Program-made: the position numbers and the translations under genes
Origin: Streptomyces violaceorubidus
Lineage (GTDB): Bacteria; Actinomycetota; Actinomycetes; Streptomycetales; Streptomycetaceae
Length of the DNA: 64,000 nucleotides
Reading direction: 5' to 3'
NCBI RefSeq assembly: GCF_000717995.1
Contig: NZ_JODM01000022.1
Coordinates: forward strand, 69,455 to 133,454
The notes under the pieces: generated by a model
The model's input: only the letters and a program-made list of their open reading frames with translations
Told to the model about the DNA's origin: nothing
Database searches by the model: none
Part shown: positions 1 through 7,612 of the stretch, piece by piece
How positions within the stretch are numbered: position 1 is the stretch's first letter
Layout: the number at the start of each line of letters is the position of its first letter

Positions 1-296
1 TGGCCTGCCTCGACCCGTTCGAGGCGCCGTACGGCACCAAGATGGAGCTGGTCGCGATGGTGAACGGCGTGGTGACGACGTACGTCGGCAACGAGATCGC
101 CACCGTCGAGCGCACCCGTTCGCTGCCCTGGTCCCAGGAGCAGGAGAACGCCGTGCGGATCGCCTACCTCGGCCGGCAGGTGGCGAGCGGCGCCTACCCG
201 CGGCTGGCGGCGTCCTTCGCCGAGGCCGCGGGGCCGATCGACCTGGAGGGCGTCTTCGAGCGGGCGCTGACGCGGGTGCTGGACGGCTTCGCCTGA
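1..296 (+). CDS. TetR-family regulator, C-terminal fragment
   Basis: The frame is open from the window edge; the codon series starts at base 3 and runs to the stop ending at 296, giving about 97 residues. There is no DNA-binding helix-turn-helix here because the N-terminus lies outside the window. The visible part is helical, with a pattern (ERTRSLPWSQEQENAVRIAYLGRQVASGAYPRL...) typical of ligand-binding C-terminal domains of TetR/AcrR repressors. It ends 28 bp before the stop of the convergent leftward operon. Family assignment is from this domain alone and is moderately secure; the ligand is unknown. Confidence 0.55.
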   Translation, partial: ACLDPFEAPYGTKMELVAMVNGVVTTYVGNEIATVERTRSLPWSQEQENAVRIAYLGRQVASGAYPRLAASFAEAAGPIDLEGVFERALTRVLDGFA

Positions 297-324
297 GCGG
301 GGGCCGCCGCGACCCGGCCCGGGG

Positions 325-1518
325 TCACAGCAGCGCCAGCTGCCCCTCCGGCCCCTCCTCGCGGGCGTCCAGGACGGAAGCGGGCCGGCGGGCCGACGCC
401 GGGACCGGCAGGACGCCCGCCCCGCGCAGCTCGGTCGCGGTGATGGCCTGCGTGACCGTCAGCTCCCGGCACTCGCGGCGCACCTCGTCGAGCAGGGCGA
501 GGACCGTGATCAGTTCCAGCAGTTCGGAGGTCCACGTCTGCGGCCAGCCGACCGGACGGAGCGCCGTCAGCGTGCCCGGCTCGCCCTCGGCCGTGCGGGC
601 CGCGAACCACTGCTCCAGCACCCGCACCCCGCCCACCTCGAAGTCCCAGGCGCCGGGCGGCACGGGGGAGATGCGGCCCTCGTCCAGGAAGAGCGCCTCC
701 TCCTCCCGGTCGTAGCGCAGGGTCAGCGGGCGCGGCGGCAGCGGGGCGCGGACGTACGGGCGGCGGCCGCCGGGCAGCTTGGGGCGCTCTCCGTCGCGGC
801 GCATCAACCACAGGGCCCGCCGGCCCAGTCCGACCCCGCGTTCCCACAGCACGGGGTCCGCGGTGAGCGGGACCAGCGAGCCGGACCGCACGGCCGCCAC
901 CGACCAGGCGAGCACGTCCAGCGGGCCGGGCCGCAGACCGAGCCGCGCGGCCAGATGGTCCAGGAGGCCCGGGGCCAGGTTGGGCTCCGCGCCGCCGGGG
1001 CGCCGGTACAGCGGGCGGACGCGGGCCGGGCCGAACAGCGGCAGGAGCGAGGTCGCCAGGAGCAGCGGCCCGCCGGCCGTCTCGGGCACCTCCACCACGA
1101 ACACCTGCCGTTCGTCCGCCACCCGCCACAGCTCCGGACGGGCCGCGTCGATCAGCCGGTGGTCGGGGATCAGCCACTGCTCGTCGAAAGGCGCCCGCAG
1201 CACCCGGACCGGCTCGGGACAGGGCCCCGTGGCGCGCGCCAGCCGTTCGGTGCCCCCGGCGCCGCCGGGCAACCGCCCGACCGCCGAGTCCGGCGTACGC
1301 GAGCGGGTCGACTCGAACAGGGCCGCCCGGTCGGGTCCCTCGGCCTTGAGCAGGGCGTCCCAACGGGCCTTGAGGGACGCCGCGTCGGGAGCCGCCGGCC
1401 ACCCCCGGCCGAGCCGCGGCGGTGCGACGGACCACGGCATGAGGTCCGCCAGCGGCGGGGCGTCGTCGTGCGTCACGCCCGGCATCGTACGACGGGGCGC
1501 CACGGCCTCACGTGGCAT
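325..1518 (-). CDS. Stand-alone type ISP restriction-modification C-terminal-like domain protein
   Basis: This 397-residue protein resembles the C-terminal specificity domain of single-chain type ISP restriction-modification enzymes. Motifs seen are FDEQWLIPDHRLID (about residues 108-125), PLYRRPGG, then DVLAWSVAAV, and a late WERGVGLGRRALWL segment. The helicase, nuclease and methylase (NPPY) domains of true type ISP enzymes are absent and no neighbouring gene supplies them. The ATG at 1518 overlaps the stop of the upstream gntR gene by 11 bp, suggesting translational coupling; an in-frame ATG at 1485 and GTG at 1476 are alternative starts. The role may be sequence-specific DNA binding, but that is inference; these orphans are often annotated only as hypothetical or methyltransferase. 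Confidence 0.6.
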   Translation of the reverse strand: MPREAVAPRRTMPGVTHDDAPPLADLMPWSVAPPRLGRGWPAAPDAASLKARWDALLKAEGPDRAALFESTRSRTPDSAVGRLPGGAGGTERLARATGPCPEPVRVLRAPFDEQWLIPDHRLIDAARPELWRVADERQVFVVEVPETAGGPLLLATSLLPLFGPARVRPLYRRPGGAEPNLAPGLLDHLAARLGLRPGPLDVLAWSVAAVRSGSLVPLTADPVLWERGVGLGRRALWLMRRDGERPKLPGGRRPYVRAPLPPRPLTLRYDREEEALFLDEGRISPVPPGAWDFEVGGVRVLEQWFAARTAEGEPGTLTALRPVGWPQTWTSELLELITVLALLDEVRRECRELTVTQAITATELRGAGVLPVPASARRPASVLDAREEGPEGQLALL

Positions 1519-2257
1519 CCAGGGTGACCGTGAAGGAGAAGCGGTCGCCCCGGTAGTGGATGACCGCCACGTCCAGCACCCGCCCCGCGGCGTCGTAGGT
1601 GATGCCCGTGTAGTGCAGGATCGGGCTGAGCAGCGGGACTTCGAGCAGCCGTGCCGTCTCCGGGTCCGCGAGCCGGGCCTCCACGGTGTCCGTGATCCGG
1701 CTGATGTCCATGCCCACCACGTCCCGCAGCACCTTCGTCATCGGCCACCGGGCGAGGTCGTCCGGGTCGATGCGCCCGGCCAGTTCGGGACGGACGTAGT
1801 TGCGGGCGTGGTTGGTCGGCTCGCCCGTCTTCTCGTCGCAGCGCAGCCGGTGGTACGTCGCCACCTCCGGCACCTGCGGGAAGAACTCGGCGAGTTCGGA
1901 GGGCACGGCAGCGGTGCCGTGGTCCAGCAGTTGCGCCTTCATGCCGGACTGCTGCGCCACGATCGCGTCCACCGAGCCGAGCAGCCGCACCGGGGCGCCC
2001 CGCCGGGCGTGCGGCTCGATGAACGTGCCCCGCCGGCGGTGGCGGGTGATCAGGCCCTCGTCCTCCAGCTCCTTCAACGCCTGCCGCATGGTCAGCACGC
2101 TCACCCCGTAGTGCCCGGCCAACTGCTCCTCGGTGGGCAGGCGCAGCGGGTCCCGGGGCGAGCGGCCGAGTATGGAGGCGCGCAGCGACTGCGACACCTG
2201 GTACCAGAGCGGCAGCTTGCGGTTCAGGACGATGGAGTCCGGGGCGAAGGAGGTCAC
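1508..2257 (-). CDS. GntR-family regulator, HutC/UTRA type
   Basis: A 249-residue transcription factor. Residues 1-75 form a GntR winged helix (LPLWYQVSQSLRAS, then LPTEEQLAGHYGVS, then TMRQALKELEDEGLI). The remainder is a UTRA-type effector domain ending in the usual hydrophobic strand pattern. The GTG at 2257 was chosen because it gives the standard GntR N-terminus; the open frame continues upstream but only as antisense to hmgA coding sense. It starts 26 bp after the hmgA stop and overlaps the next gene, so hmgA-gntR-ISP-domain gene looks like one leftward operon. Control of hmgA by an aromatic or keto-acid effector is plausible but inferred. Confidence 0.85.
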   Translation of the reverse strand: MTSFAPDSIVLNRKLPLWYQVSQSLRASILGRSPRDPLRLPTEEQLAGHYGVSVLTMRQALKELEDEGLITRHRRRGTFIEPHARRGAPVRLLGSVDAIVAQQSGMKAQLLDHGTAAVPSELAEFFPQVPEVATYHRLRCDEKTGEPTNHARNYVRPELAGRIDPDDLARWPMTKVLRDVVGMDISRITDTVEARLADPETARLLEVPLLSPILHYTGITYDAAGRVLDVAVIHYRGDRFSFTVTLDAT

Positions 2258-2283
2258 GGGCCATCCGTACCGGTAGGCGATCC

Positions 2284-3609
2284 TCAGTGCAAGGGGCGGA
2301 AGTGACGCTCCAGGCCCTGCCAGACGTCGTCGTAGCGGGGCTGGAGGTGCTCGGCGCGGGCCGCCTGGGGCGTGAGGGTCACCGGCCACCGGGTCTCGAA
2401 CATGAACGCCAGCCCGTCCTCGATCCGCTGCGGCCTCAGCTCGGCGGCGCTCGCCCGGTCGAAGGTCTCCCGGTCCGGGCCGTGCGCCGACATCATGTTG
2501 TGCAGCGAGCCGCCACCCGGTACGAAGCCCCCCGGACCGGCGGTCTTGGCGTCGTAGGCGCCCTCGATCAGGCCCATGTACTCGCTCATCACGTTCCGGT
2601 GGAAGTACGGCGGCCGGAAGGTGTCCTCGCCCACCAGCCAGCGTGGCGCGAAGACCACGAAGTCCACGCCCGCCAGGCCCGGCGTGTCCGACGGGGAGGT
2701 GAGCACGGTGAAGATCGACGGGTCCGGGTGGTCGTACGAGATGCTGCCGATGACGTTGAAACGGCGCAGGTCGTAGACGTACGGCACATGGTTGCCGTGC
2801 CAGGCGACGACATCGAGCGGGGAGTGGTCGTACTCGGCGGTCCAGAGGTTGCCGCAGAACTTGTTGACCACCTCCACCGGGCCGTCCTGCTCCTCGTAGG
2901 CGGCGACCGGCGCGCGGAAGTCCCGGGCGTTGGCGAGGCCGTTGGCGCCGATCGGGCCCAGGTCGGGGAGCTGGAAGGGAGCGCCGTAGTTCTCGCAGAC
3001 GTAGCCGCGGGCGTCCTCGTCCAGCAGCTCCACGCTGAAGCGCACCCCGCGCGGGATCAGCGCCACGTGTCCCGGCTCGGCGTGCAGGAGCCCGAACTCG
3101 GTGCGCAGCAGCAGGCCGCCGCGCTCGGGGACGATCAGCAGCTCGCCGTCCGCGTCGCTGAAGACGCGCTCCATGGACGCGGTGGCGTGGTAGAGGTGCA
3201 CGGCCATGCCGGTGCGCTGGGTCACGTCGCCGTTGCCGCCGAGCGTCCACAGCCCCTCGACGAAGTCCGTCGCGGGCCCGGGCACCGGCAGCGGGTTCCA
3301 CCGCAGCCGGTTCGGGTCCGGCACGGCCTGGTTGAAGGGCGCCGTGCGGATCGTGCCGTTGCCCGACCGGGTGAACGCGGGGTGCGCGGCCGACGGGCGG
3401 ATCCGGTACAGCCAGGAGCGCCGGTTGCGTGTCCTCGGCTCCGTGAACGCCGTGCCGCTCAGCTGCTCCGCGTACAGGCCCAGCGGCGCCCGCTGCGGTG
3501 AGTTCCGGCCCTCGGGCAGCGCGCCGGCCACGGCCTCCGAGCTGTGCTCGTTGCCGAAACCGGACAGATAGGCCAGCCCCTCCGCGGTCTTCCGCGCGTC
3601 CCCGCTCAT
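2284..3609 (-). CDS. hmgA: Homogentisate 1,2-dioxygenase
   Basis: A 441-residue cytosolic non-heme Fe(II) ring-cleaving enzyme that opens homogentisate to maleylacetoacetate in tyrosine/phenylalanine catabolism. Length matches the family. By comparison with the human enzyme (His335, Glu341, His371), the iron ligands are His337 and Glu343 in [11 protein letters not shown] and His376 in [11 protein letters not shown]; the active-site His corresponding to human His292 is His294 in [10 protein letters not shown]. The start is typical ([21 protein letters not shown]). A GAGGGAGC ribosome site lies just upstream. It is the first gene of a leftward operon with a GntR regulator. Loss would be expected to give a brown pyomelanin-like phenotype. 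Confidence 0.97.
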   Translation of the reverse strand: MSGDARKTAEGLAYLSGFGNEHSSEAVAGALPEGRNSPQRAPLGLYAEQLSGTAFTEPRTRNRRSWLYRIRPSAAHPAFTRSGNGTIRTAPFNQAVPDPNRLRWNPLPVPGPATDFVEGLWTLGGNGDVTQRTGMAVHLYHATASMERVFSDADGELLIVPERGGLLLRTEFGLLHAEPGHVALIPRGVRFSVELLDEDARGYVCENYGAPFQLPDLGPIGANGLANARDFRAPVAAYEEQDGPVEVVNKFCGNLWTAEYDHSPLDVVAWHGNHVPYVYDLRRFNVIGSISYDHPDPSIFTVLTSPSDTPGLAGVDFVVFAPRWLVGEDTFRPPYFHRNVMSEYMGLIEGAYDAKTAGPGGFVPGGGSLHNMMSAHGPDRETFDRASAAELRPQRIEDGLAFMFETRWPVTLTPQAARAEHLQPRYDDVWQGLERHFRPLH

Positions 3610-3654
3610 CGACAGCTCCCTCGCAGCCCGAATCCCGTCCCATTCCTATGGCAC

Positions 3655-3683
3655 ACCGTAGAATTGCGTTTTCCGGTGCGCAA
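3655..3683 (-). promoter_or_regulatory. Candidate hmgA promoter
   Basis: Reading leftward, TTGCGC (bases 3683-3678) is followed after exactly 17 bases by TACGGT (3660-3655), about 45 bp upstream of the hmgA start codon. Spacing and hexamers fit a housekeeping-type promoter. No mapping data; it sits in the 191-bp divergent spacer shared with the lipoprotein gene. Confidence 0.35.
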
Positions 3684-3800
3684 GGGGGCACAAGAGGACT
3701 TCCCCGTTCCGCGCGCCTTCGCGGTCGTACGTCGTGAGGATGACCGGAACACGACCCCCGGGGGATCCGGAGTGTCGGACCCGTGTTCTAGTCTCGCGTC

Positions 3801-4370
3801 ATGTCGTGGACGCGGGGAGTGCTCGCCGGGCTCGCGGTCTGCGTCCTGCTGTTGACGGGATCGGCGGGCTGCGGCTCCGGTGGCGTGGAGGAACCGGAGG
3901 CCGGTGATTCGGCCGCACCGGTGGGCCGGCTGATCGACGGCACCGACGAGGAGGGCCGGCGCTACCGGGAGGTGGACGCCGAGCACGCCCCCGAGGTCGG
4001 GATCGAGGTGCAGCCGGAGGCCGACGACAGCTGGGACGTCCGCCTGACCGTCCGCGACTTCCGGTTCTCGCCGGACGGGACGGAGGCGAGGGCGGTGGCC
4101 GGCCGCGGCGTCGCCCACCTGTTCCTCGACGGCGACCTCCTCGCCCGCCTGCGCGGCCCCCGCTACCGCATCGCCGCCGGGCTGGTCCCGCGCGGCACGC
4201 ACCAGGTCACGGTCCGCCTGTACGCCGACGACGACACCGTCTGGACCGTCGACGGCAAGCCCGTCGAGAGCACGGCGGACATCACCGCGTCGGACGCCGA
4301 ACCGACCGGGGCGACGCAGCCGGAGGAGATCGAGGGGCTGACGGTCACCGAACCGGCGGCGGACCGGTGA
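3801..4370 (+). CDS. Putative lipoprotein of unknown function
   Basis: A 189-residue secreted protein. The N-terminus MSWTRG is followed by a hydrophobic stretch and the lipobox SAGC, making Cys24 the probable lipidated residue. The mature part is acidic and beta-strand rich (DDSWDVRLTVRDFRFSPDG, then GVAHLFLDGDLLARLRGPRYRI, then GTHQVTVRLYADDDTVWTVDG), suggesting a single Ig-like or jellyroll sandwich domain. Disordered, Asp/Glu/Thr-rich tails flank it. The gene is divergent from hmgA and stands alone. Function is not recognised; similar domains occur in Streptomyces lipoproteins next to copper-handling genes, but no such partner is here. Confidence 0.8.
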   Translation: MSWTRGVLAGLAVCVLLLTGSAGCGSGGVEEPEAGDSAAPVGRLIDGTDEEGRRYREVDAEHAPEVGIEVQPEADDSWDVRLTVRDFRFSPDGTEARAVAGRGVAHLFLDGDLLARLRGPRYRIAAGLVPRGTHQVTVRLYADDDTVWTVDGKPVESTADITASDAEPTGATQPEEIEGLTVTEPAADR

Positions 4371-4473
4371 GGCGGGCCGCCGTGCCCACCGGGTGCCCCG
4401 GAGGACCGGGCCCAGGCGGCGCCCCCGGCCGCAGGGGAGGCGCCGGTTCACCCGGCCGGTCCCGGAGGGCATC

Positions 4474-5091
4474 ATGAGGACCGTGTCCCACACGACCCCG
4501 CTCCGCCGCGCCCCCGTGCAGCGGCGGAGCGCCGAACGGCTGACCCGGATCCTCGACGCCTGCGCCGACCTCCTCGACGAGGTGGGTTACGACGCCCTGA
4601 GCACCCGGGCCGTGGCGCAGCGCGCGGACGTCCCCATCGGGTCCGTGTACCGCTTCTTCGGCAACAAGCGGCAGATGGCCGACGCCCTGGCCCAGCGCAA
4701 CCTGGAGCGCTACGCCGAGCGCGTGGCCGAACGGCTGACCGAGGCGGGCGACGGCGGCTGGCGCGGTGCGCTGGACGCCGTACTCGACGAGTACCTGGCG
4801 ATGAAGCGGACCGCGCCCGGCTTCTCCCTCATCGACTTCGGCAACCAGATCCCGGTCGGCGACCGCCACGCCGTCCCCAACCACCGCGTCGCCGAGCGGC
4901 TCACCGAACTGCTCTCCGGCCATCTGGGCCGCCGCCCCGACGACGACCTGCGCCGCGTCTTCCTCGTCGCCGTGGAGACCGCCGACACCCTCGTGCAACT
5001 CGCCTTCCGGGTCGCACCGGACGGCGACGAGAAGATCATCGAGGAGGCCCGGGAGCTGCTGCGGGCCTACCTGGGGCGCGTGCTCGACTGA
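4474..5091 (+). CDS. TetR-family transcriptional regulator
   Basis: A 205-residue TetR repressor. The DNA-binding domain spans about residues 25-70 (RILDACADLLDEVGYDALSTR, then AVAQRADVPIGSVYRFFGNKR) and a helical ligand domain follows. The ATG at 4474 was chosen over an upstream in-frame ATG at 4393 because a CGGAGG ribosome site lies about 7 bases ahead and the upstream extension is Arg/Pro-rich junk. The next gene, the molybdopterin oxidoreductase, starts 154 bp downstream, and a strong TetR-like palindrome lies in that spacer, so it may be the target. The ligand is unknown. Confidence 0.9.
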   Translation: MRTVSHTTPLRRAPVQRRSAERLTRILDACADLLDEVGYDALSTRAVAQRADVPIGSVYRFFGNKRQMADALAQRNLERYAERVAERLTEAGDGGWRGALDAVLDEYLAMKRTAPGFSLIDFGNQIPVGDRHAVPNHRVAERLTELLSGHLGRRPDDDLRRVFLVAVETADTLVQLAFRVAPDGDEKIIEEARELLRAYLGRVLD

Positions 5092-5150
5092 CCCGGCACA
5101 GCCGCGCGACCGCCCGAGCGGTCCTGCCGCCGTCCACCCCCTCCCCAACA

Positions 5151-5166
5151 TGCCTACCGGTCGGTA
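5151..5166. promoter_or_regulatory. TetR-type palindromic operator candidate
   Basis: TGCCTACCGGTCGGTA contains the inverted repeat TACCG-GT-CGGTA. It matches the 16-bp motif TACCGACCGGTCGGTA at 14 positions and closely resembles the site at 34929-34944. It lies about 80 bp upstream of the molybdopterin oxidoreductase start and 60 bp after the tetR stop. Probable binding site for a TetR protein; which one is inference. Confidence 0.55.
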
Positions 5167-5190
5167 TGCTCGCCGGGCAGAGAGCGCCAC

Positions 5191-5231
5191 CGCCGCCTAG
5201 AGCGGACCGCCGCCTAGAGCGGACCGCCGCC
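5191..5231. repeat. 17-bp tandem repeat, 2.4 copies
   Basis: The unit CGCCGCCTAGAGCGGAC occurs twice in perfect tandem (5191-5207 and 5208-5224) and is followed by a third partial copy. The array sits just upstream of the ribosome site of the molybdopterin oxidoreductase, whose start is at 5246. Each unit can fold on itself (CCGCC/GGCGG-type pairing across units). Confidence 0.9.
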
Positions 5232-5245
5232 TTCCGGGAGGACCC

Positions 5246-7489
5246 GTGCCCCGCACCGCCCTGCGTATCTGCCCCCTGTGCGAGGCCACCTGCGGCCTGG
5301 CCCTCACCGTCGACGGCAGCACGGTCACCGCCGCCCGCGGCGACCGCGACGACGTCTTCAGCCGCGGCTTCATCTGCCCCAAGGGCGCCTCCTTCGGGGC
5401 CGTCGACTCCGACCCCGACCGGCTGCGCACGCCCCTGGTGCGCCGGGGCGGCGCACTGCGCGAGGCCACCTGGGAGGAGGCGTTCGACGCGGTCGCCGCC
5501 GGCGTCCGGCCCCTCGTCGAGCGGTACGGCCCGCACTGTGTCGGCGTGGTCCTCGGCAACCCCAACGTCCACACCGTGGCCGGTGCCCTCTACCCGAACG
5601 TGCTGCTCGGCGCCCTCGGCAGCCGCAGCCTCTTCACCGCGTCCACCCTCGACCAGATGCCCAAGCACGTCTCCAGCGGGCTGCTCTTCGGCGACGCGAA
5701 CGCCATCGCCGTGCCCGACCTCGACCGCACCGACCACCTGCTCCTCCTCGGCGCCAACCCGCTGGAGTCCAACGGCAGTCTGTGCACCGCGCCCGACTTC
5801 CCCGGCCGGCTCAAGGCGCTCAGGGCCCGCGGCGGCACCCTCACCGTCGTCGACCCGCGCCGCACCCGCACCGCGAAGCTCGCCGACCGGCACGTGGCGA
5901 TCCGCCCCGGCACCGACGCGCTGCTGCTGGCCGCGATGGTCCACGTGCTGTACGAGGAGGACCTGGTCGACCTCGGCGCACTCGCCCCGCACGTCGAGGG
6001 GGTCGACGAAGTCCGGGCCGCCCTGCGGGACTTCACCCCCCGGTCCGTCGCCGCCGCCTGCGACGTGGACGCCGACGTGACGCGCGCCCTCGCCCGCGAG
6101 CTCGCCGCCGCCCCCACCGCCGCCGTCTACGGCCGCATCGGCAGCTGCACCGTTCCGCACGGCACCCTCGCCAGCTGGCTCGTGGACGTCCTCAACATCC
6201 TCACCGGCAACCTGGACCGGCCCGGCGGCGCGCTCTTCCCGCAGGCCGCCACCGACCGGACCCCGCGCCCCGTGGGACCCGGCCGCGGGTTCGCGCTCGG
6301 GCGCTGGCACTCCCGGGTGAGCGGACACCCCGAGGCGAAGGGCGAACTGCCCCTGTCCGCCCTCGCCGAGGAGATCGACACCGCGACCGACACGGGCGAG
6401 CCCGTCCGCGCCCTGCTCACGATCGCCGCCAACCCGGTCCTGTCCGCGCCCGACGGCGACCGGCTGGACAAGGCGCTGGACTCCCTCGACTTCATGGTGA
6501 GCGTCGACCCCTACCTCAACGAGACCTCGCGCCACGCCCACGTCGTCCTGCCGCCGCCCCCGCCGGCCCAGAGCCCGCACCACGACTTCGCCCTCAACAC
6601 CCTCGCCGTGCGCAACCAGGTCCGCTACACCCGCCCCGCCGTCCCGCTGGAGCCCGGCAGGATGGCCGAGACGGAGATCCTCGCCCGGCTGACCCTGGCC
6701 GTCACCGGCGCGCACGGCACCGACCCCCGTGCCGTCGACGCCCTGGTGATCGAGCAGACCCTGGCCAAGGCCGTGAGCGAACCGCACTCACCCGTGCACG
6801 GCCACGACCCCGGCGCGCTCACCGCGCGCCTCACCGGCGAGAACGGCCCCGAGCGGCGCCTCGACCTCATGCTCCGCCTCGGCCCCTACGGCGACGGCTT
6901 CGGCGCCCGGCCGGACGGGCTGACCCTGGAACGCCTCCTCGCCCACCCGCACGGCATCGACCTCGGCCCACTGCGCCCGCGCCTGCCGCAGCCGCTGAAG
7001 ACCCGCAGCGGCAAGGTGGAGCTGCTGCCGGGGCCGATCGCCGCCGACCTGCCGCGCCTGGTGCGGGCCCTGGCCGAACGCCCCACCGGACTGGTCCTGG
7101 TGGGCCGCCGCCACCTGCGCTCCAACAACAGCTGGATGCACAACGTCCCCGCCCTGACCGGCGGTTCCAACCGCTGCACCCTGCACGTGCATCCCGAGGA
7201 CGCCGCACGGCTGGGTGTGCGCGGGGCGCAGCCGGTGCGCGTGAAGGGGCCCGGGGGAGCGGTGACCGTCCCCGCCGAGGTCACCGACGCCGTCCGGCCC
7301 GGCGTGGTCAGCCTCCCGCACGGCTGGGGCCACGACCGGCCCGGCACCCGCCAGACGCACGCCGCCGCCGATCCCGGCGTCAACGTCAACCAGCTCCTCG
7401 ACGGCAGGACGCTCGACCCGCTCTCGGGCAACGCCGTCCTCAACGGCGTACCCGTCACCCTCACTCCGCTGACCGGCGCAGAGCTGTGA
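5246..7489 (+). CDS. Molybdopterin-dependent oxidoreductase, catalytic subunit
   Basis: A 747-residue member of the DMSO reductase/formate dehydrogenase/assimilatory nitrate reductase superfamily. The N-terminus binds one 4Fe-4S cluster (Cys9, Cys12, Cys16 and Cys44 in CPLCEATCG and FICPKG). The catalytic Mo-bis-MGD domain follows, with GANPLESNG and ANPVLSAPDGDRL-type cofactor loops. The last 130 residues form the MGD-binding barrel (RRHLRSNNSWMHN, then HGWGH, then VNVNQLLDG). No Tat signal is present, so it is cytosolic. No electron-transfer or chaperone subunit is adjacent, so the redox partner must be encoded elsewhere. Streptomyces paralogs are often annotated as nitrate reductase or formate dehydrogenase, but substrate cannot be read from the sequence. 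The start follows GGGAGGA. Confidence 0.9.
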   Translation: MPRTALRICPLCEATCGLALTVDGSTVTAARGDRDDVFSRGFICPKGASFGAVDSDPDRLRTPLVRRGGALREATWEEAFDAVAAGVRPLVERYGPHCVGVVLGNPNVHTVAGALYPNVLLGALGSRSLFTASTLDQMPKHVSSGLLFGDANAIAVPDLDRTDHLLLLGANPLESNGSLCTAPDFPGRLKALRARGGTLTVVDPRRTRTAKLADRHVAIRPGTDALLLAAMVHVLYEEDLVDLGALAPHVEGVDEVRAALRDFTPRSVAAACDVDADVTRALARELAAAPTAAVYGRIGSCTVPHGTLASWLVDVLNILTGNLDRPGGALFPQAATDRTPRPVGPGRGFALGRWHSRVSGHPEAKGELPLSALAEEIDTATDTGEPVRALLTIAANPVLSAPDGDRLDKALDSLDFMVSVDPYLNETSRHAHVVLPPPPPAQSPHHDFALNTLAVRNQVRYTRPAVPLEPGRMAETEILARLTLAVTGAHGTDPRAVDALVIEQTLAKAVSEPHSPVHGHDPGALTARLTGENGPERRLDLMLRLGPYGDGFGARPDGLTLERLLAHPHGIDLGPLRPRLPQPLKTRSGKVELLPGPIAADLPRLVRALAERPTGLVLVGRRHLRSNNSWMHNVPALTGGSNRCTLHVHPEDAARLGVRGAQPVRVKGPGGAVTVPAEVTDAVRPGVVSLPHGWGHDRPGTRQTHAAADPGVNVNQLLDGRTLDPLSGNAVLNGVPVTLTPLTGAEL

Positions 7490-7612
7490 CCTGGAGTTCT
7501 GCGCTTATTGCTCGCATGTCAACGTCTTGTTAACGCTCCCTCGCGCCACCTAACGTCGCTCGCACCGCCTGCCCCGGTGGGATGTTCAAGGGCGAACGTT
7601 AGGTACTCACTC

